This document shows positions 57,850 to 64,000 of a stretch of DNA of 64,000 nt, one piece after another; position 1 is the stretch's first letter; each line of letters begins with the position of its first letter. A program made the position numbers and the translations under genes. The DNA is from Jacaranda mimosifolia (taxonomy: Eukaryota > Streptophyta > Magnoliopsida > Lamiales > Bignoniaceae), in the NCBI GenBank assembly GCA_018894105.1, contig CM032118.1, positions 31,910,690 through 31,974,689 of the forward strand. Direction: 5' to 3'. Below the pieces are notes generated by a model that ran no database searches, had not been told where the DNA came from, and saw nothing but the letters and a program-made list of their open reading frames with translations.

Positions 57850-59800
57850 TAAGGAGATTACTAGCTTAAAGAAGAGGAAGAAAAGCTCTAACTTACTCAA
57901 AGGGAATTTGTCAATAGTGCCACAAAAATAAGAAGAGGCATTATTAGCAATGTTCCCAAGCATTCTAGAAGGGATATCTTGAGGTGATTGCTAGCTTGAT
58001 ATCAGGGCCTCGGAGTATGCCCTCATCATTATCCTTCTTCTTATTATCATATGGCTCATTTATTCGGTCAGCCCCGAGGGTTAAACTCTCGATGTTTTCT
58101 TCGAAGTCTAAGGGTGTACTTCAAAGATTCCTATTATGAGGTCAGTTTTGTGAGCTTACATTTGTCTCGATGCCTACACCAGCACCTACTTAGCCTTGGC
58201 AGAGTCTCCGCCAACTAACCCTCCTAAGATACTCAAGATAACTTCAGTCGCGGAGAGGTTATTAGGGTTACATTATTGTCGTTAGTCTTTGAGCTCCCGG
58301 CATTCATCTCACCGTTGATAATGGTCTTAGCTTCCTCTCGCTGTGAGATATTTCTTTGGACCAATTGACCTCTACGCCACATATTCTTTAAGGTATCCTC
58401 TTTAGATCAATCTCTCAATCTCATCCTTCAAACATTTGCACCATTTGGTGGTATGTCCACCATTCGATGAAAATGGCATCACCTATCCTATTCTTGCTTT
58501 CTTAAATTCTTCGTTGTCTTTTAAAAAGTAAAAGGTCATGTTGCAGCGCCACATTTAGAATTTCTACTCTGGGGGTAGAAAACAGCATGTAAGTGGTGAA
58601 ATTCGGGGGGTATTACATTTTGCGCCTATTGAACCCTTACATCCTTGATATTCTTGCTTCCAGTTACTGTTATTCTCCTCTTCACGCATTTTGCACTTAT
58701 TGGACCCTAGAGCAATCACAGCTTATTCAATCCTGATGTACTTCTCGGCACTCATCAAAAGCTCTTCAAGGGTAGTAAGAGGCTTTCCAGTGATTAACTC
58801 TTGATGTGTTTTAAATTTTGTTGGATAATACCAGGTAGGAGCTTCTAGCTGATATGGGGATCTTGTGTACTACTTAGACGAAGCGATTAAGGTAAGACCT
58901 CAGGGACCATCCATCCTTCTACTTGATAGTGAACAAATATGTCACTATTTTAGGATATCTACAATTGATGGAGAGTTTTGAAGGAAACACTACGTCAACA
59001 CTTCATACCCAGTGATGGATCCATCTAGTATCTGGTATAACCATGTAGGGCATGCTTGATGAGTATGGTGTGGAACAACTTGCAGCATATACCTTCACTC
59101 AAGTTGTAGAGCTTTATCCTTTCTTTCCAAAAAATTACCTAAGTGCTCCTGAGGATCCACAATGCCATCATACTCCAATAGTTTAGCCACCTTCACTCCC
59201 CAAAGGAGTGCCTGTGCTAGGAAACTGGAGAGAAAGGGCTACATTAAGGAGAGTGACCACTAAAAAGTGGTGTTGGCTTCTCACTCCTCCAAGCAGTTGC
59301 GGTGCCAAAGAATTTGCTTGAACTCTAATATCTATTGGCACATCCAAGACAAATTCCACTCTAAGTGAAAGGTGTATGTCTTTTTACTAGGGTAAAGAAA
59401 GAGTAGCATCATTATGCTAAGAATTGACTCTTCACTAGATTCTCTCCAAGAAGGATAAAGCCCTCTATTGCTCTGGGAGGACTATTGCAGCTCTCGAGGA
59501 CGACGCTCCTCAACATATTGAGCAAGTGCTTTAGTTGTAGCTTAGGCAGTAACATCCTCCAGTAGAGTTCTCTATGCTTCTTTCATGACATGTAAGGCTG
59601 GTTCTCCAAGAGGAAAAGCCTGCTGCGCGAGTACCTCCTCGGGTATTAATTCATATGTTAAGTGTAGGGTCTGACATTGAACTAAGTGGTACTTCCTGCT
59701 AGTAACTCTCATTCTCCAATGTTGGAGTCACTTATTGCTAGGTTCATGTGCTTTGCATCTCATCTGCATTGTTAACGTTCCGTCTTCATCATTCGAATTT
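57850..59800 (-). pseudogene. Ty3-like gag remnant (copy B)
   Basis: The minus strand next to the PBS carries a retrotransposon gag region. The segment at 58740-59160 aligns at nucleotide level with copy A (about 32480-32900), for example through TATGTCACTATTTTAGGATA versus TATGCCACTATTTTGGAATA. A gag-tail stretch rich in basic and acidic residues lies at about 58460-58330. Stops are frequent. No pol domain was found between here and the Tat insertion. Confidence 0.6.
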
Positions 59801-59817
59801 CCCACAGATGGCACCAA
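59801..59817 (-). other. Primer-binding-site-like sequence of copy B
   Basis: The minus strand TTGGTGCCATCTGTGGG lies two bases inside the LTR, a primer-site form common in plant Ty3 elements. Confidence 0.7.
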
Positions 59818-59819
59818 AA

Positions 59820-60147
59820 TGATATTGTTCAAAAGTGGAGCAAGGTCTTTTTTGACAATAACAAATGGTCGGCTTGTCTTTTCAGGAACATACGTAGAGA
59901 GATATACTTTTCTCAAAAGTTCTTCCACTCTGAGAATTTTTGCGAATGATTCTTTGTCCCTAATTTCTCTTTGGGACTTGGTATTAATAGATTTTAGTCT
60001 TAATGGGTTTAGACCTTCTGCCCTTTCATGGGCTTGGCTTGTCCTATTGGCTATCTTGCCCATTTACTCAATTAATTAATTTTAAGGTCCATTTGTTATT
60101 TTTAGTCAATTTACCAAATTGGCCTAAGTCCAATTTTAGTCACATCA
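59820..60147 (-). repeat. 5' LTR of copy B / split element
   Basis: The 328-bp LTR is bounded TGATATTG...CACATCA and followed by CACAT. It is collinear with 34488-34828, at roughly three-quarters to four-fifths identity by eye, so the element is old. Open frames across it on both strands are LTR-derived. Confidence 0.82.
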
Positions 60148-60304
60148 CACATATCTTTAAACTTTTGACATATGAATTATTTGCTATATAAAAATTTTAT
60201 ATTAATTTACAATTAACATTTGTATGTTATTTAGCGTGATTATTGTTAAAATTATACTATTTATTTATATAAAAAATTGAATGTCTTATTATTTTTCATT
60301 ATAA

Positions 60305-60586
60305 TCTATACTGTTAATAAAACACTTAATCCCTTTTTGGTGTGTTTTCAAATCATGTACCTATATTGCCCCATATTTTTATCTTTTATTACATTTATGC
60401 CTTTATAATCACTACAATCCACCAAACATCTACTCCACTATTATCATATTTATTTATTTATTTATGTAAGAAATTAAATAAATATATTTAAATTATTGAA
60501 ATAATAATTTTATATAAAAACTAAATAAACATTTTTATTATCTTAAAAAATTTAGCTCACGCGTTACAATGTGTAGAGACACTAGT
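60305..60586 (+). mobile_element. Non-autonomous Helitron, 282 bp
   Basis: It begins TCTATACTGTTAATAAAACA and ends ACACTAGT. The base before is A (60304) and the base after is T (60587), matching A|T insertion. A weak hairpin (CACG...TGTG) lies about 10 bp before the CTAGT end. These are the standard plant Helitron termini. No coding sequence is present. It lies about 390 bp upstream of the start codon of the gene at 60980. Confidence 0.7.
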
Positions 60587-60979
60587 TAATATAAAAAATA
60601 TGATAATCTAAATTTATGCACGTAGAGACAACATACAACGACTCATTTCCAAAATTTTAGCACGTAACTATTTTTTCTTCCTTTTTTTTCTTGGTATTCT
60701 ATAGTTTCAAAATATATTTAAAGCAAATTTACCAAATTTCTAAAATAAGACAGTAACAGCCGTTTTTTTTGTTTTTTTTTTGTTTTTTGAGGAAAACGAC
60801 GTCGATTCGAATTCAACACGAAACTTCCCTTATTACATTTAGGCTACAAGTCCTATTAAAGCTCATTCACCCAATCCAATTAACATTTGCCCAGCCCAAG
60901 TGAGATTAAATGATTTCCAGACAGAACTACAATCGACTTGAGTCCGTTTCTTCGGCGGTTCGAGGAGGAATAACCCGCA
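60587..60979 (+). promoter_or_regulatory. 5' flank and leader of the cysteine-synthase-like gene
   Basis: AT-rich DNA changes to more balanced composition after about 60790 (ACGACGTCG, then CCAATCCAATT near 60873), as expected for a plant promoter and 5' leader. An upstream ATG at 60910 opens an overlapping frame of 65 codons; whether it lies in the mRNA is unknown. No clear TATA box was chosen. Confidence 0.4.
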
Positions 60980-63900
60980 ATGGCGCCGCCTTCGAGGGCC
61001 GCCGCCGCAACCGTGAGTGCACTTTCTGTAATTGCCATGCTCTCTTACATAATTCTAAACAACAGAAGGTCTCGCTCAAAATCTTCAAGCGGAAAGACCA
61101 CACTTGAAAAGCCCAGACGTGGACTCGTGGCCGCCATTGGCAACACTCCTCTGATCCGGATCAATAGCCTCTCCGACGCCACCGGCTGCGAAGTAATTAT
61201 TCGTTTGTAGTTCCTTTGCTTTTCTATTTTCTTATGTGGCTTCTTTTAACTACGATTCTTTCTTTCTTTCTTCTTTCTTCTTCTTTTTTTTTTTTTTTTT
61301 GGGTGCGGCAGATTCTGGGAAAAGCGGAGTTCCTGAATCCTGGAGGTAGTGTGAAAGATAGAGTGGCGGTCAAAATCATTGAAGAGGTGGGTTAGTTCTC
61401 CTCCTTCAAATTATGCGAACTCTTTTTGGAATTCTTTTTCATTCTTTTCGCCGCTATATTATTCTCTGTATTTTTCATCTATCTATTGCCGCACCAAACC
61501 GTTGGAATTGCTTCTAATGTTTTTTCTGTGTCTGGTACTTTTTTTTTTTTTTTTTTTTTGGATTGCATAGTATACTAATGTCTGTCAATGAATAGGGATT
61601 CCAGCTTGTTGATTCTTTTTCTTGCTTATGAAAATTTGACAAATGAACAATTAAATTTTCGATGCTTGTAGTCGTCATAGTCAAATGATGGCTGGTATGT
61701 ATGGGCAAAATTGCTAATACCATCTTTAATAGATGGTGAAATCAATTATTGGATGCTGTATCATCATGCCACGTAATTTTCTTTGCTGGCTTACTTTTAT
61801 TATTATTTTTTAATTTCAATAATAGTATTGTATCAGCATGAATTATGTCTGATTTTGCGCAATTATTTTATAGGCCCTAGAATCTGGAGCTCTAGCTCCT
61901 GGGGGAGTAGTTACAGAAGGAAGTGCTGGAAGCACGGCTATCAGTCTTGCAACAGTGGCTCCAGCTTATGGATGCAGGTGCCATGTAGTTATCCCGGATG
62001 ACGCTGCTATTGAGAAGGTATGATTAGGTACAAGGGCTCCAGTCATCTTATTTTTAATGCATCCTTTGTCTTGATAATCCCGAATATTTGGTGCAATGTC
62101 TTCCTTTTATAGACTCATTCTTTAATGGACACGTTATTGTTGCATTATTCAATGATGATGAGTTATTTCCTTGAGTCAAAAAATTTTCTTTGTAATTTGC
62201 AGTCTCAAATTCTGGAAGCTCTAGGTGCCACGGTTGAAAGAGTTAGACCTGTTTCAATCACACACAGAGAACACTTTGTGAATATTGCAAGGAGAAGGGC
62301 ATTGGAGGCAAATGAACTAGCATCGAAGTGCCAAAATACTAGCCAAACTAGCAATCACATAAATCATCTTTACAGCTGTGCACCAGTTGTGGAAACACAT
62401 AGTTCAAAGTGCTTACCCGTCTACAACGGTGGTTTCTTCGCAGATCAATTTGAGAACCTTGCCAATTTTAGGGCTCACTATGAGGATACTGGACCTGAGA
62501 TTTGGGAACAAGTTGCTGGGAAATTGGATGCATTTGTTGCAGCTGCCGGAACAGGTGGCACCATAGCTGGAGTTTCTCGGTTTCTAAAGGTTGGCATCTG
62601 CCTAATAGTGGAGTATTTAGTTAGATATTATTGATATATTAATGTAATCTCTTCTTTACATTTTCAACAGGATAAGAAATCATCCATCAAGTGCTTTCTA
62701 ATTGATCCACCTGGATCTGGTTTGTTCAACAAGGTGACAAGAGGAGTGATGTACACTAGAGAGGAGGCTGAAGGACGGAGGCTGAGAAATCCTTTTGATA
62801 CAATCACTGAAGGAATTGGAATTAACAGATTGACAGAAAATTTTAGACTTGCTGAACTTGATGGGGCCTTCCGAGGCTCAGATTTGGAGGCTGTTGAAAT
62901 GTCTAGGTTAGTCAAGTTTGTTCTTTGGGACCTTATATTGTGTCAGTGGATTCACACAGGTGGGTTATACACCAATGAATATCCTGATTGGCAAATGCTA
63001 ATGCTCATTTGCCCCTGTCTACAAGTCAAATCCATGGTTGGGAGGTTAAAACAAGTTAATTAAGTGATCGTCAAAATTTTTCATGATTGTTCTTGGTGTT
63101 GGAGAAATTTTGGAGCTTAGGACTACTCTTGTCACTTTTCATCATGCATAACCTTGGAAGAAAGAGGCCTACTAAATTCTGTTATCTCATTTGGCATTCT
63201 TCCGGTTTCCTCTAGACAAGTCTTTTTCTAATATTTGTGGTCGCTCAGTCTTTCTGATATGATTTCTTTCAGTTTGGTAGTGTGTGATTGTGTGCTACCC
63301 GGGGGGGGGGGGGGGGGGGGGAGGGGGGAACTCTTGTAGCCTTAAGAGTACTAGTCTACACTCATTGAAGCCTTAAGAATAGGTGGAAAGCATTATGTAG
63401 TAGCCTTTTACATCTGCCAGTTCTTTTAGAACTGGTAGTGATTATCAAACTGTTAGATTCCCCAAGCTGACTAGCATATGGCATATATTGTGGTATCTTT
63501 GGGAGAAAAGTACCAAGATCTACTTTGTTCTATGATTAGCACAGCTGTTTTTAAATGCCCAGCAATGCTATGCATTTTTTTATGACAGATTATCTCCTGC
63601 CTTATTGGATTCTTTTTCATAATGCATTTATGAGTGTGAATCTTTTATTCTGTCAATTTCTTACTAGTTTTGTGTGGTAAAGTCCGCTTAGGGTTCATGG
63701 TTATGACATAGGTGAATATTGGTGGCATGAATCCCATGGTTGCTTAATGTATTGTGAGTGTATTGCTTTAGTGATTTGACTCAATTGTGAGGGTTCTTTC
63801 GAAGGAGGAGAATAACTTGGAGTTTTAAATCGATTCTTTCCAGCTTTGGGCTGCGTTTAGCAACTGATGTTATTAGGCTTGCATCTTTGACCTGAAAAGT

Positions 63901-64000
63901 GTGATTAAAGACAAGTTGAATTAGAGTTAGGTTTCGAAGGTTAGTATTTTATATTGTTAGGCTTGCAGCTTCTACATGAGAGTTATTCAAAATTCACAGT
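60980..64000 (+). CDS. PLP-dependent cysteine synthase-like protein (5' part, runs off window)
   Basis: Five exons with GT-AG introns keep one frame: 60980-61192, 61312-61386, 61874-62017, 62203-62589 and 62671-62906. The last ends with two bases of a codon and continues beyond the window. The protein starts MAPPSRAAAATVSALSVIAM, with a hydrophobic segment at about residues 10-26 that could be an organelle signal or membrane anchor. The beta-family PLP fold follows: GNTPLIRINSLS, NPGGSVKDR with the PLP Lys, TEGSAGST, the phosphate-binding AAGTGGT, and TEGIGINRLTENF. Enzymes of this family make cysteine from O-acetylserine and sulfide; the plant homologue class annotated as cysteine synthase 2 is the closest I recognise. 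Substrate specificity cannot be read from sequence. This is the only intact host gene. Confidence 0.85.
62907..64000 (+). other. Long intron (start) of the cysteine-synthase-like gene
   Basis: After the donor TCTAG|GTTAGT no further exon of the family was found up to the window end, so this intron exceeds 1 kb. It contains a 21-G run (63301-63321) followed by A and six more G. Confidence 0.6.

Noticed and set aside
59728..60079. Overlapping open frames on both strands as genes
   Set aside because: They run across the PBS and LTR of copy B and mirror frames in the related LTR; chance openness.
1..64000. tRNA, rRNA or small nuclear RNA genes
   Set aside because: No cloverleaf with A/B-box words or other RNA-gene signature was seen; the tRNA-like words are short primer-binding sites.

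Overview
This is nuclear DNA from a flowering plant, most likely a eudicot. The evidence is the spliced gene with GT-AG introns, the AT-rich non-coding DNA and the plant-specific transposon families. The species cannot be told from the sequence. One apparently functional host gene lies at the right edge. Nearly everything else is transposable-element or viral DNA in several nested layers, mostly decayed.

Layout, left to right. (1) 1-9254: a Ty3/gypsy chromovirus of Tekay/Del type on the minus strand, with LTRs, primer-binding site (PBS), polypurine tract (PPT) and a decayed gag-pol. Its left LTR is split by a 1.8-kb foldback-like element (583-2399), and that element carries a rearranged piece of the chloroplast gene ycf2. 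(2) 9255-15249: AT-rich DNA with degenerate repeats and a few gene relics. (3) 15250-25814: a 10.6-kb Mutator-like element (MULE) with degenerate terminal inverted repeats (TIRs) and a near-perfect 10-bp target-site duplication (TSD). It holds a decayed Ulp1/SUMO-protease gene (+) facing a MuDR transposase gene (-), with a long tandem-repeat block between them; this is the Kaonashi/KIU arrangement. (4) 25815-29110: a second MULE transposase fragment (+), then a two-exon NAC-like fragment. (5) 29190-30730: the 5' part of a Ty1/copia element. (6) 30735-33904: a gag-only Ty3-like element (-) with a minisatellite.

(7) 34488-60147 looks like one old Ty3-like element on the minus strand, with LTRs at 34488-34828 and 59820-60147, opened by later insertions. 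These are a pararetrovirus-derived segment (about 35520-41343: movement protein, zinc knuckle, RT, RNase H), a complete 10,971-bp Tat-lineage retrotransposon (41349-52319) with a perfect 5-bp TSD and an antisense extra ORF, and a roughly 2.2-kb copia-type LTR (about 53216-55459).

(8) A 282-bp non-autonomous Helitron lies at 60305-60586. It is followed by a PLP-dependent cysteine-synthase-like gene starting at 60980, whose five visible exons are intact and which runs off the window.

The elements do not work together as a pathway. The window records successive insertions. The strongest unusual points are the plastid ycf2 cargo in a foldback element, the Kaonashi-type MULE with its shared AGTAC-rich repeats, and the layered insertion nest at 34-60 kb.
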